Source of the DNA: Silicimonas sp.
Lineage (GTDB): Bacteria; Pseudomonadota; Alphaproteobacteria; Rhodobacterales; Rhodobacteraceae
Direction: 5' to 3'
DNA length: 64,000 nt
Assembly: GCA_022820365.1 (NCBI GenBank)
Contig: JAJEFO010000001.1
Location: 27,851 to 91,850, forward strand
The notes beneath the pieces are model-generated. The model did no database searches and had not been told where the DNA came from. It was given only the letters and a program-made list of their open reading frames with translations. Shown here piece after piece: positions 1-8,399 of this stretch (its first letter is position 1; every line of letters starts with the position of its first letter). The translations under genes were made by a program, and so were the position numbers.

Positions 1-2
1 AT

Positions 3-3000
3 CTCCCTGGCGCCTTCACCTTTGTCATTTCCTCCCGGCCCTTTGACACGGACGAAGGCGGAGAGCGGCACTGTCTTGGCCGGCTCCATCTCTTGGAAGG
101 GGGCGGGGGAACCAGCGTTAGCGCGCCTCGACGGCTGGAGGAGATTGACCGCTCCCGATTCGCCGTGGCAGATCGGCTGGACAGCGACCTGTTCTATGAG
201 CGGCTGGAAGCCGTGCTGGAGGACGCCTTTCAGTACGGCCCCAATTTCCGGACCATCCAGAATTTTGACTTCGACAAGGTCACGAAGGCCATGCTGGTGG
301 AGCTGGAGATGGATGCCGAGCTGTGGGTCTCCGGCCGCGACGAGGGGTACGTCCTGTGCCCCCCGCTGCTGGACGGCGGACTGCAGATATTCCTGTACTA
401 CCTGATGTACGTCTCGGATGTCTTTTCCATACCCAAGCGGGCGCGGAACGTGACGTTCCTCAGGCCGCCGAGCTCGCCTCGGGTCACATGCTACGTGACG
501 AAGTCCGAGGACGACTGGACCACGCTGGACGAGAACGGGCAGTTCAGCGTTCCGCTGGGCGAAAGATCGATTGGCTGCATCAGCTTCTACGACAGCGACA
601 CTGGTGAACTGATCGCCTGCATGGACGAGTACTATTCCTTCAGCAGCAATCCAAGGTGGGCGGACTTGCCCAACAGCCGCCACGTCGTCTCCTGGCAACC
701 CAAGAACCTGCCCGATGTCGAATTGCTCCTGGCGAATTTGCCGAACGGGGACATTGAAACCGGCAAGCTGATATCAATCCTCGAAGACGCCGGTGGCGGG
801 GCGCGCCGTGCCTGTCACATCGTCGAGTTCGCCGGGAGCCGGGAACCCGGCGAGACCGTCATTCAGCGAGCGCTTTCATCCATGTCAGATACAGGCGGAC
901 AGTCCGAATTCTGGCTTTTGAGTGACAGCAACGAAGCCAGCCGGGCCTGCTACGATGCTCTCCACCAGCACGATGCGGCCCTGCGTTTCGCAAGCCTTGA
1001 GTTCAATGAAGGAGGCGAGACCGCTTTCGACAAGGGCCTGTTGCGGCCCGAGGCGGCTGACCTCGTCTTCTTGCATGATGACGTCCAGGTCCTGGGCACG
1101 GACGGATGGTCCGTGTTGCGCCGGTTGACTGTCGACGGCGGCCTTGTGCTCATCACTCACGCGCCAGGTGCCGCCGTCCAGACCGGCGCGGGTTGGACGA
1201 TCATGCGTGCCGGTCAGTGCAGCACACTGCTGCAAGCCCCGTTGGCCCGGAAACAAGCCACGGCGGCGGGCCTCCCAGGGCCACGGTGGGCGCTCGGCGA
1301 GAAACGCAGTCTGGCCACGGACTGGGTGTCCCGCCTCGAAAGGCCCGACGTCCATGCAATCGCCCCGGAAACTCTGTCGGAAAGGAACTTTCTGGACTTG
1401 GAGGAGTGGCCCGGGGCTGCAGACGTGCAGGCCATCGATTTCTTCTGCGGCCGTGATCCCGATGATCCGACCGGCGAAGCCATCACGTCACGGTTTGTCG
1501 CCTTCGTGCAGGCGCTCGTGCCCTGCCGCATCCGGCAGGCAAACAGTGTCTGCCGCCTAACCGTGGTGACGGAGGGTGCCGCCTGCCAAGTTGAAGACCC
1601 CCGGGGCCAGGCGCTGTGGGGAGCGGTACGCAGCATGGCGCTCGAGGTCGGTGAGGAGGCCCGGCTGGAATTCTGCCTGGTGGACCTGGGTTCGCCCGAA
1701 GACCTGGACACCCTGGTCCGCATTGGCGGTTCAAACCTGCGCGAACGGGAGCTGGCGGTGCGGGAGCGTCGCATGTGGGTGCCGCGCGTGCTCAGCCAGC
1801 GGGAGCGGTTCTCTCCCCTGCCTTCAGGCACCGACGCTGCCTATCGGCTATGCCTGGAAAACCCGGGACAGGTGAACGGCCTGCAAATGAGGACGTACAT
1901 TCCTCCTGTCCTGGCGGCCGACGATGTCGAGATCGAGGTGACGGCGGCAGCGCTCAACTTTCGTGACGTCATGGTCACGCTGGGCCTGTTGCCGGCCTTG
2001 GCCTACGAACGATCAGCTCTCGGCAAAGAGGTGGGCATGGAGGCCAGTGGCGTTATCAGGCGCGTCGGCGACTCCGTGCGCAATCTCCAAGTTGGCGATG
2101 CGGTGGCGTTTACCAAGGGAGGATGCATCGCCAACCGGGTCGTGGTCAGCCAGAATTCAGTCTTTGGGAAGCCCGAGCGTCTCGGCATGATTGATGCCGC
2201 GGCATCGCTGTCGGTGTATGTCACCGCCTATTACGCCCTCGTTCACTTGGCGCGCCTGCGCGCAGGCCAGCGCGTCCTCATTCATTCTGCGATGGGGGGT
2301 GTTGGCCAAGCCGCCATCGCCCTGGCGCAGGACATCGGGGCCGAGATCTACACGACCGCGGGCAGCAAGAAAAAGCGCGAGCAGCTCTTGGCCATGGGGG
2401 CCGAGGCGGCCTTGGATTCTCACAGCTACGACTGGTTCGAAGACCTCATGGCGGCGACGGGCGGCGAGGGTGTTGACGTCGTCCTGAACTCTCTGGCGGG
2501 CCACCATATCGTACTGTGCCTTCAGGCCTTGCGGCCCGGGGGCTGGCACTGCGAGATCGGCAAGGTGGACATCTATGCCGACAACGCGCTCAGTCTGGCG
2601 GTGTTCCGCAAGAACCTGCGCTTCGCCGCGATTGACGTGGATCGCCTGATGCTGGACGATCCGGACCTTTCGGGGGACATCTCCCAGACGTGCATGGATA
2701 TGCTCGGTCGCGCTGCGTTGCCGCCACTGCCCGCTACCGTCTTTCCCTGCGGTCAGTATGCCGAGGCCCTGCGCCTGATGATGGCGGGTCAGCACCAGGG
2801 CAAGCTGGTGCTGGAAGTCCCGGCTACAGACGATCCAGGTTTCCCGATCGCCGATTCGCGGCCGTTCCTGGACCCGGATGCGACCTACCTCGTCACCGGC
2901 GGCCTTGGGGGGATGGGCCTGTGCCTGCTGCCCTACCTGGTTACGGCTGGCGCCCGCCACCTCACCCTGATGGACATGGATCCGGACCGGAAGCGGGACA

Positions 3001-4133
3001 CGGCGTGGGTCCGGCGGTCCAGCGCCCTGGATGCCATGGATGAACCGGTGGAGATCGACATCGTGGCGGGAGACGTGTCGCGGGAAGCCGATGTCCGGCG
3101 CTGTATCGACGGGCTGCAAAGGCCTCTGAAAGGGGTATTCCACCTGGCCGGTAAGCTGGATGACCGCCTGCTATCGGACCTTACGCCCCGCTCTCATGCG
3201 AAAGTGTTCGCTCCTAAGGCCCAAGGCGGCTTCCATCTGCACCAAGCCACACTTGACTGCCCTCTGGATCACTTCGTGCTGTTCTCTTCCACGGCCGCCA
3301 CCTTCGGCAATCCCGGGCAGATCAATTACAGCGCGGCCAGTGCCTATCTGGACGGTCTGGCGGCCTGGCGTCGGCGACAAGGGTTGCCGGGCCTGGCCTA
3401 CAACATGTCTGCCGTCGCCGAGGTGGGCATGGCCGCGCGTCAGCCTCATGTCCTGCGCATGATCAAGGAAACCGGAATGCCGGCGGTCAGCAGCCGCTTC
3501 GCGATCGCAAACCTGGACTACGCCTTGCGCACCGGGGCTGACCGGGACCACTTGGTGACCGCCGTGTTCAAGCGTCCACCTTGGTCGGGTGACACCGCCG
3601 ACTACATGCGCATCGGGCGCCTGATGAACAATCAGGACGCCTTCCGTATCGATGCAGGCACCCAGCTGACCATCGACAGCGTCGTGGAACAGATCGCGAG
3701 CAAGGTTGCCGAACTCTGCGGTCACGAAGAGGGCAGCGTGGACGAACCCCTGTCCAGCTTCGGCCTGAATTCCATTTCCGTCGCGGAATTGGGATCCTTC
3801 ATCCTGACCCAGTTCAACTACCAGACCAGCGCCTTGGAACTCATGACCACCGCGTCCTGTCAGTCGCTGGCCCAAGCCATCATGGGCAGTGCCCTGGAGG
3901 AGGATGACGAAGATCAAGCGGAATCATCCGGTGCGGAAAGTGAAGAGGCCGCCCCTGTCCGCCGGAGTGTCCGCCGCCCCCCTTCGACTTTTGCAAGTAA
4001 GCCGTCCGACCATTTCCCTTCGGAGGCGCTGTCTGGGGAGCAACCTCCGGCCCCGCTTGAGTCACCGGCGGAAGGACAGCCGCGGCCGGCACCGGTTCAT
4101 GCAGCGGGTTCGTTCAGTCCCGAGGAAGCCTGA
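3..4133 (+). CDS. Type I polyketide synthase, C-terminal part (DH-ER-KR-ACP), 5' partial
   Basis: The reading frame is open through the left edge, so this is the end of a larger modular PKS; 1376 residues are visible. In order: the dehydratase double hotdog with the YGPNF motif near nt 234 and the catalytic Asp in LLDGGLQ near nt 366; a structural/pseudo-KR stretch to about nt 1850; an enoyl reductase (RDVMVTLGLLP near nt 1960 and a GVGQAA nucleotide motif near nt 2300); a ketoreductase (TGGLGGMG near nt 2895, Ser and Tyr of the FSSTAA...INYSAAS region near nt 3285-3330); and an ACP whose phosphopantetheine Ser is in FGLNSISVAEL near nt 3765. After the ACP comes a tail of about 80 residues rich in Pro, Glu and Ser that could be a docking linker. 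KS and AT must lie upstream. The module should fully reduce its beta-carbon. The stop overlaps the next start (TGATG). Confidence 0.93.
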   Translation, partial: LPGAFTFVISSRPFDTDEGGERHCLGRLHLLEGGGGTSVSAPRRLEEIDRSRFAVADRLDSDLFYERLEAVLEDAFQYGPNFRTIQNFDFDKVTKAMLVELEMDAELWVSGRDEGYVLCPPLLDGGLQIFLYYLMYVSDVFSIPKRARNVTFLRPPSSPRVTCYVTKSEDDWTTLDENGQFSVPLGERSIGCISFYDSDTGELIACMDEYYSFSSNPRWADLPNSRHVVSWQPKNLPDVELLLANLPNGDIETGKLISILEDAGGGARRACHIVEFAGSREPGETVIQRALSSMSDTGGQSEFWLLSDSNEASRACYDALHQHDAALRFASLEFNEGGETAFDKGLLRPEAADLVFLHDDVQVLGTDGWSVLRRLTVDGGLVLITHAPGAAVQTGAGWTIMRAGQCSTLLQAPLARKQATAAGLPGPRWALGEKRSLATDWVSRLERPDVHAIAPETLSERNFLDLEEWPGAADVQAIDFFCGRDPDDPTGEAITSRFVAFVQALVPCRIRQANSVCRLTVVTEGAACQVEDPRGQALWGAVRSMALEVGEEARLEFCLVDLGSPEDLDTLVRIGGSNLRERELAVRERRMWVPRVLSQRERFSPLPSGTDAAYRLCLENPGQVNGLQMRTYIPPVLAADDVEIEVTAAALNFRDVMVTLGLLPALAYERSALGKEVGMEASGVIRRVGDSVRNLQVGDAVAFTKGGCIANRVVVSQNSVFGKPERLGMIDAAASLSVYVTAYYALVHLARLRAGQRVLIHSAMGGVGQAAIALAQDIGAEIYTTAGSKKKREQLLAMGAEAALDSHSYDWFEDLMAATGGEGVDVVLNSLAGHHIVLCLQALRPGGWHCEIGKVDIYADNALSLAVFRKNLRFAAIDVDRLMLDDPDLSGDISQTCMDMLGRAALPPLPATVFPCGQYAEALRLMMAGQHQGKLVLEVPATDDPGFPIADSRPFLDPDATYLVTGGLGGMGLCLLPYLVTAGARHLTLMDMDPDRKRDTAWVRRSSALDAMDEPVEIDIVAGDVSREADVRRCIDGLQRPLKGVFHLAGKLDDRLLSDLTPRSHAKVFAPKAQGGFHLHQATLDCPLDHFVLFSSTAATFGNPGQINYSAASAYLDGLAAWRRRQGLPGLAYNMSAVAEVGMAARQPHVLRMIKETGMPAVSSRFAIANLDYALRTGADRDHLVTAVFKRPPWSGDTADYMRIGRLMNNQDAFRIDAGTQLTIDSVVEQIASKVAELCGHEEGSVDEPLSSFGLNSISVAELGSFILTQFNYQTSALELMTTASCQSLAQAIMGSALEEDDEDQAESSGAESEEAAPVRRSVRRPPSTFASKPSDHFPSEALSGEQPPAPLESPAEGQPRPAPVHAAGSFSPEEA

Positions 4134-6628
4134 TGGCGGAACCCACGGTTGCCGACCGGACAGTGCCTCCCCTGGTGGGCCTGCTGCCCGCCCCGTGCCA
4201 GAAGGATGTCACGGACCTGCGCCGTTTCATCCGCGCCGTGCGCAGCCAGGAGGCGGCGGCCGCGCCTGCCGTGTCACCCGGCCAGTTCCGGAATGTATTG
4301 CTGACGGGAGCCACGGGCCTGGTTGGTCGCTTCGTTCTGCGCGAACTCCTGTCCCTGCATCCGGACCTGACCGTGCACTGCCTGGTCCGGGCCGACGATC
4401 CTGATCATGGCCTCCAGCGGTTGCAGGAGGCCATGCAACATGCGGAAATCTGGGATGACGCTTATGCCCCTCGCATACGGGCCGTTGTCGGTGACATCAG
4501 CCGGGAGCGGTTCGGTCTTGACGCGCAGGGCTTTGCTGAACTGTGTCAGCAGATCGACGCCGTCTACCACTTTGCCGCCGACCTGAGCCTGGCCTCGTCC
4601 TATGCGACCATTCGCGAAGTCAACGCCGCCAGCCTCCGCAACGTGCTGGAGCTGTGCCTGCGAACACGTCTGAAGCACGTCTTCTACGCGTCCACCATGG
4701 GCGTGTTTCCCCAGTATTTCTGCGGATTTACCCGCGAATTCCGACAGAGCGGCATTCACCACCAGATGCAGCCGGACCTTGCTGCCATGACCCGGGTCTT
4801 TCCGTTGGGACTCATGGGATACCCCTGGAGCAAGCTTGCGGCTGAACAGGGGCTGTTGTTTGCGCAGCAGGTCGGGCTGCCCGTGGCCATCTTCCGCTTG
4901 CCGCAGACGGGCGTGGCCAATACGGGCTATTCGCAGGCCGACGACATCACCGTCCGGATTTTCGCGGCCATGGCTGACGTCGAGGCCATGCCGCCAGGGG
5001 TAGTCTTCCAGAACAACGAAACCGTGGACGTTCTCAGTTCCGTCTGTGCCGCGATTTCCCTGAATCCGGAAAGACGGTACACGATTTACCATTGCTGCAA
5101 CCCCCAGTGGATGCACCACAACCTGGAACCCGCCGAGTTCGGGATGTACTGGCGGGAGGTTTCCTACGAGGAGTTCAAGCGCGCCTGCCAGGCCCGGGAC
5201 GAGGTGTCGCCCCTCTACGGGCACTGGACCCTGCTCGATCACTTTCGGTCGTACTGGTTTCGCGAGAAAGACGAGGCCCTCCTGCGGCCCGTCTCTGACC
5301 GCGCCATGCGCGAGGACTGCCCCCACCCCATCAAGTGGGTGGGCCTGCTGACAGTCCTCAAGCGTTCGCATGAGTGGGTGCAGCGCTACCGGGACCGATG
5401 GCCTCACCCGATACCCCGCAGCGACGTGGATGCCGACGCCCTGCTGACTCAAGCCGCTCGGTACGCGGGACGCACGGGTCTGTCGGTCGAGGAGATCTAT
5501 CCCGAGTGGATGCTTGCGGGCCTGTGGCAACTGGTGGCGGCCCTAAAGGAGGAACCAGCCCGGCTGCGGGAGACCAGCCGGACATTTGTGGCCCTGGACC
5601 TGAGTCGTAACCTGCATCACAATGCCGTATTGGCCCGGGAGCGGCAGCAGCAGCCGGAAATTGCCGAGACTCCGATTGACCGCCCGGTCTTCATCATCGG
5701 CATCAACCGTACCGGCACCACTTTCCTGCATCGACTGCTGGTGCGGGACCCGCGTTTCTGGGTCCTGCGCGGCCATGAGTTGGTGCCCCCGGTCCTGGCG
5801 CCTGATCTGTCGGACATACCGGAGAGTCGCCAGCGCATGTACTTGGAGGATGCCCTGTCTGCGACGGACCTGGTCCGGATCCTGGAAGGCCTCCACCATG
5901 TGGGCGTCAATGAACCGGAAGAGGAATTCCAGTTGCTGAACCTGGCCTTCGCCAGCTGGGCCTACACGATCCGGTACCACGTCCCGGCATATGCGCACTG
6001 GCTGGGTACAGTGTGCGCGGACCAGGCCTACGCCCATCATCGCCGAACCCTGCAACACTTTGAACACCATCGCCGTGAACGGCACAGCGGGCATCCGGGC
6101 CAGTGGCTGCTGAAAATGCCCTTCCATCTCATGGAACTGGAGAGCCTGCTGGCCGCCTACCCCGATGCGCTGTTCATCCAGACCCATCGCGAACCGGTCC
6201 AATTCATCGGCTCTTGGACCAGTCTCGTGGCAAGACTCCGTTCCGTAAGTATGGAACCTCGCTCGCTGCAAGAGGAAGGGGCGGAGCAACTGGCCTTCAT
6301 GGGTCGCATGCTCGACGGCGCCGTGGCCTTCCGGGAGGCCCACCCGGAATTGGCGGACCGTTGGCTTGACGTGAATTACTTCGATCTGGTGCAGGACCCG
6401 ATGGCGACGGTCCGGGGCATCTATGAACACTTCAGCTGGCCCCTCCCCCAGCACGCGTCGGCTTCCATGACGAGTTGGCTGCGCCGGCAGGCACAACATC
6501 GGCGCCAGGAAGTACGGCATAGCTACGCGCTGGAGGACTTCGGCCTCACTCCGGATGCGGTTGACCAGGCCTGTGCCCGGTATCTGACCTTCAACGAACA
6601 GCACGGCATTCACTGGTCGCAGTCGTGA
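4133..6628 (+). CDS. Thioester reductase-sulfotransferase fusion, PKS chain release and tailoring
   Basis: An 831-residue protein with two halves. Residues about 55-400 form an NAD(P)-dependent thioester reductase: nucleotide motif TGATGLVG at 58-65, Ser/Thr at 187-188 and a YPWSK catalytic Tyr-Lys pair at 230-234. This family releases an ACP-bound chain as an aldehyde or alcohol. Residues about 515-830 form a sulfotransferase of the Sulfotransfer_3 type: a 5'-phosphosulfate loop in IIGINRTGTTFLHR near 521-534 and a 3'-phosphate region in THREPVQFIGSW near 685. The start overlaps the PKS stop by one base, so the two are translationally coupled and this is probably the terminal protein of the assembly line. 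Inference: reduction of the thioester to an alcohol followed by sulfation, giving an alkyl sulfate end group. The alternative is sulfation elsewhere on the chain. Confidence 0.88.
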   Translation: MAEPTVADRTVPPLVGLLPAPCQKDVTDLRRFIRAVRSQEAAAAPAVSPGQFRNVLLTGATGLVGRFVLRELLSLHPDLTVHCLVRADDPDHGLQRLQEAMQHAEIWDDAYAPRIRAVVGDISRERFGLDAQGFAELCQQIDAVYHFAADLSLASSYATIREVNAASLRNVLELCLRTRLKHVFYASTMGVFPQYFCGFTREFRQSGIHHQMQPDLAAMTRVFPLGLMGYPWSKLAAEQGLLFAQQVGLPVAIFRLPQTGVANTGYSQADDITVRIFAAMADVEAMPPGVVFQNNETVDVLSSVCAAISLNPERRYTIYHCCNPQWMHHNLEPAEFGMYWREVSYEEFKRACQARDEVSPLYGHWTLLDHFRSYWFREKDEALLRPVSDRAMREDCPHPIKWVGLLTVLKRSHEWVQRYRDRWPHPIPRSDVDADALLTQAARYAGRTGLSVEEIYPEWMLAGLWQLVAALKEEPARLRETSRTFVALDLSRNLHHNAVLARERQQQPEIAETPIDRPVFIIGINRTGTTFLHRLLVRDPRFWVLRGHELVPPVLAPDLSDIPESRQRMYLEDALSATDLVRILEGLHHVGVNEPEEEFQLLNLAFASWAYTIRYHVPAYAHWLGTVCADQAYAHHRRTLQHFEHHRRERHSGHPGQWLLKMPFHLMELESLLAAYPDALFIQTHREPVQFIGSWTSLVARLRSVSMEPRSLQEEGAEQLAFMGRMLDGAVAFREAHPELADRWLDVNYFDLVQDPMATVRGIYEHFSWPLPQHASASMTSWLRRQAQHRRQEVRHSYALEDFGLTPDAVDQACARYLTFNEQHGIHWSQS

Positions 6629-6656
6629 CCGTCTTGGGACGAACAGGTGCGCACCG

Positions 6657-6680
6657 GGAGCAAGGGGACGCCCTTGCTCC
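6657..6680. terminator. Perfect 10-bp inverted repeat just downstream of the PKS operon
   Basis: Arms GGAGCAAGGG and CCCTTGCTCC are separated by the tetraloop GACG, 28 bases after the sulfotransferase stop. There is no T-run after it, so it may be a factor-dependent terminator or mRNA-protecting hairpin rather than a classical intrinsic terminator. Confidence 0.5.
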
Positions 6681-6883
6681 TACGTGGATTGGCTTGGCAT
6701 CCTGACACGGTCACAGTGACATTGGTTCTCTTGTTGATGGGACTGCCGGGCCAGGGCGAAACCTGCAGTCCGTCGTTACCGCGCCAAACCCAGTCCAGAA
6801 GCCGGTCTTCCGGAGACACTTGGAGTAAGGCCGGTTCAGAATGTCCCCATATCTTGGCTGAAAGCCTGCAAAGCCATCCTGTT

Positions 6884-7174
6884 TCAAGGTGCCGCTGACC
6901 ACGTCCACTCGAGCCCAGCGCCGACGCTGCCGCGGCCCGCCGTCAGGTCGGCCCAGGCCTGCCACTTCGCGTCCTCCGCATGAGCCGCGTCCGGCTCGAT
7001 CCTGTAACCCACCCTTAGGCTCTCGATCTCCTGAATCCCGCTCATCCGGCCGTAGGAGCCGCCCACCATCCCGTGACCGCGACCCGTTCCGTGGGCGACC
7101 TCCAGCGACCAGTCCGCACCGCTTCCGGTCTCCGACAGGCCGGGCACGGCCTCCGGCCCGAGCAGCGCGGCCAC
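6884..7174 (-). pseudogene. Possible C-terminal remnant of an outer-membrane beta-barrel protein
   Basis: A short open stretch with no obvious start signal. The reading ESLRVGYRIEPDAAHAED followed by a Trp-containing terminal strand (GAGLEWTW) resembles the end of autotransporter-like barrels, which often close with an aromatic residue. It is about 90 residues, far too short for a barrel, and there is no signal peptide. It is best read as debris; it could also be chance. Confidence 0.25.
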
Positions 7175-7274
7175 GCCACCCGAGGACGCGTCGCCGAGAC
7201 CGGCGGTGACTTGAGTCCCCGGTTTTGTGCCGGATTAACCTGTCCGCGATTTCGGGCGTGGCCGGATCATTGCG

Positions 7275-7325
7275 AAACAGGCTCGGGCATTCCGCCGCCT
7301 GGTCGGGCGGCCTGTTTCTTCTTTT
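7275..7325 (+). terminator. Hairpin with T-rich tail
   Basis: Perfect arms AAACAGGC and GCCTGTTT enclose a second GC-rich stem (CCGCC/GGCGG) and run into CTTCTTTT. It looks like an intrinsic terminator for the plus strand, although no intact plus-strand gene precedes it. Confidence 0.5.
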
Positions 7326-7361
7326 CCAAGCAGTACGGTCCTTTCCAGGCAGTCGGGAAGG

Positions 7362-7390
7362 CCCCGCCCGGCCTTGAGGGCCGGGCGGGG
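7362..7390. repeat. Perfect 12-bp GC-rich inverted repeat
   Basis: CCCCGCCCGGCC and its exact reverse complement flank a 5-base loop (TTGAG). It is a very stable hairpin of terminator or REP type, 37 bases after the previous hairpin. Confidence 0.5.
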
Positions 7391-7437
7391 TTCCGTATCA
7401 TCCGAAGTTCCACCAACGATGATGACACGGCCAACGA

Positions 7438-7656
7438 GTGCAGATCCGGTATCCGTCCCAACTCACCGGCGGGATGCCGGAATGGACCGACGGTTTCCGG
7501 TTCTGGACCGTCCTCTGCGGATACGACGCGGACGACGCCGGAGGCCGCGCCGCAGGAATGCTCGAAGCGCGGAATTCCTCGATCCGGCGCATGTGGCCGG
7601 ACGTCGGCAAGGACTGGAACGAGATCCTTCAAGGGCGGGTCCGGGCACGGTCCTGA
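7438..7656 (+). pseudogene. TOPRIM-domain remnant (DUF3991/plasmid primase-like)
   Basis: The 72-residue frame contains the pattern LCGYDADDAGGRAA followed by PDVGKDWNEILQ. This resembles the acidic DxD segment and the conserved 'GKDWN' end of TOPRIM domains found beside relaxases and primases on plasmids and integrative elements. Everything upstream (zinc finger, CHC2 or DUF3991 part) is missing and an in-frame stop lies shortly before it. Inference: a leftover of an integrated mobile element. Confidence 0.45.
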
Positions 7657-7935
7657 ACGGACGCAAGCGCCCAAGGCCGCACGCACGCGCCAACGATGGA
7701 AACCTCGGACGGCATGGTTGCGCGCTCAGCACCGGCATGCCCTTTGCGCTGCGGTTCACGGCGTGCTCGAATCGTCATCGGGAACGAGGAAACGAGACCG
7801 CTGCAAACAACCGAACCGGCTCGACACGCGCAGGAAGGCGGGAAACGATGACGTTCTGGAAACCCGCCCAGTCAGGTCAGCGCAAAGTGGGACAAATCGT
7901 CCCGGACCGAACGAAAAAGCGCAGGAAACTCACGT

Positions 7936-8145
7936 CTAAGCAATCCGAAAAACAACACCGTCGCCGGGGCGGTATTTGACGATGAAGGACTTGGTGCCGG
8001 AGGGCTGCGCGCGGCAGCCGAAGCCGACCAGCCTGTCGTCCAATGCGATCCAGGACTTGTCCGCGGGCTCCAGAGCGTCCTCGGCACGCTTGGTCAGGGT
8101 GAGTTTCGCACGGGCCACGCGCTTGGCTGACTTGAGGTTTTCCAT
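7936..8145 (-). pseudogene. Truncated tyrosine-recombinase integrase, arm-binding N-terminus only
   Basis: From an ATG at 8145 the 69-residue reading contains KLTLTKRAEDAL, ALDDRLVGFG and SGTKSFIVKYRPG. This is the typical DUF4102-type arm-binding start of phage/island integrases. The core-binding and catalytic (R-H-R-Y) domains are absent and the frame stops at 7936. It marks an old integration site; no tRNA was found next to it. Confidence 0.6.
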
Positions 8146-8399
8146 GGGGCGCAGGCAATGCCGGAACGCGCGAATTTGCAACACGCAAGTCAACACGCGG
8201 AGTTCAAAAAGCGACTGATCCGGTCCGCCTGTGACGGCCATTGGGAAATTGAGTGGAACACAACTACGTGGAAAAAGATGGATAAACATGTTTAGGCGCT
8301 GTCAGGCGAAGACTGGAGCGGGCATTGTTTACATTAACGAATTAAATCAAGAGGTAGAGACTCTTCCTTCGAGGATCACGCCCTGGAACCAGAACGCGA

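Larger units (their letters stand above)
6629..8399. other. 1.8-kb region without an intact gene
   Basis: It holds three strong hairpins (6657, 7275, 7362) and three remnant coding stretches (barrel-like, TOPRIM, integrase). Other open frames have no family signature, no ribosome-binding site and appear to be chance GC-rich frames. The pattern is that of a decayed mobile element between the PKS locus and the MttB gene. Confidence 0.6.

Noticed and set aside
2157..3143. Long antisense open frames inside the PKS, cob and transporter genes
   Set aside because: They mirror strongly coding sense frames in GC-rich DNA and carry no domain motifs.
8290..8399. Possible tRNA as attachment site beside the integrase remnant
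   Set aside because: A TTCGAGGATC string looks T-loop-like, but no acceptor or anticodon stem can be drawn around it.
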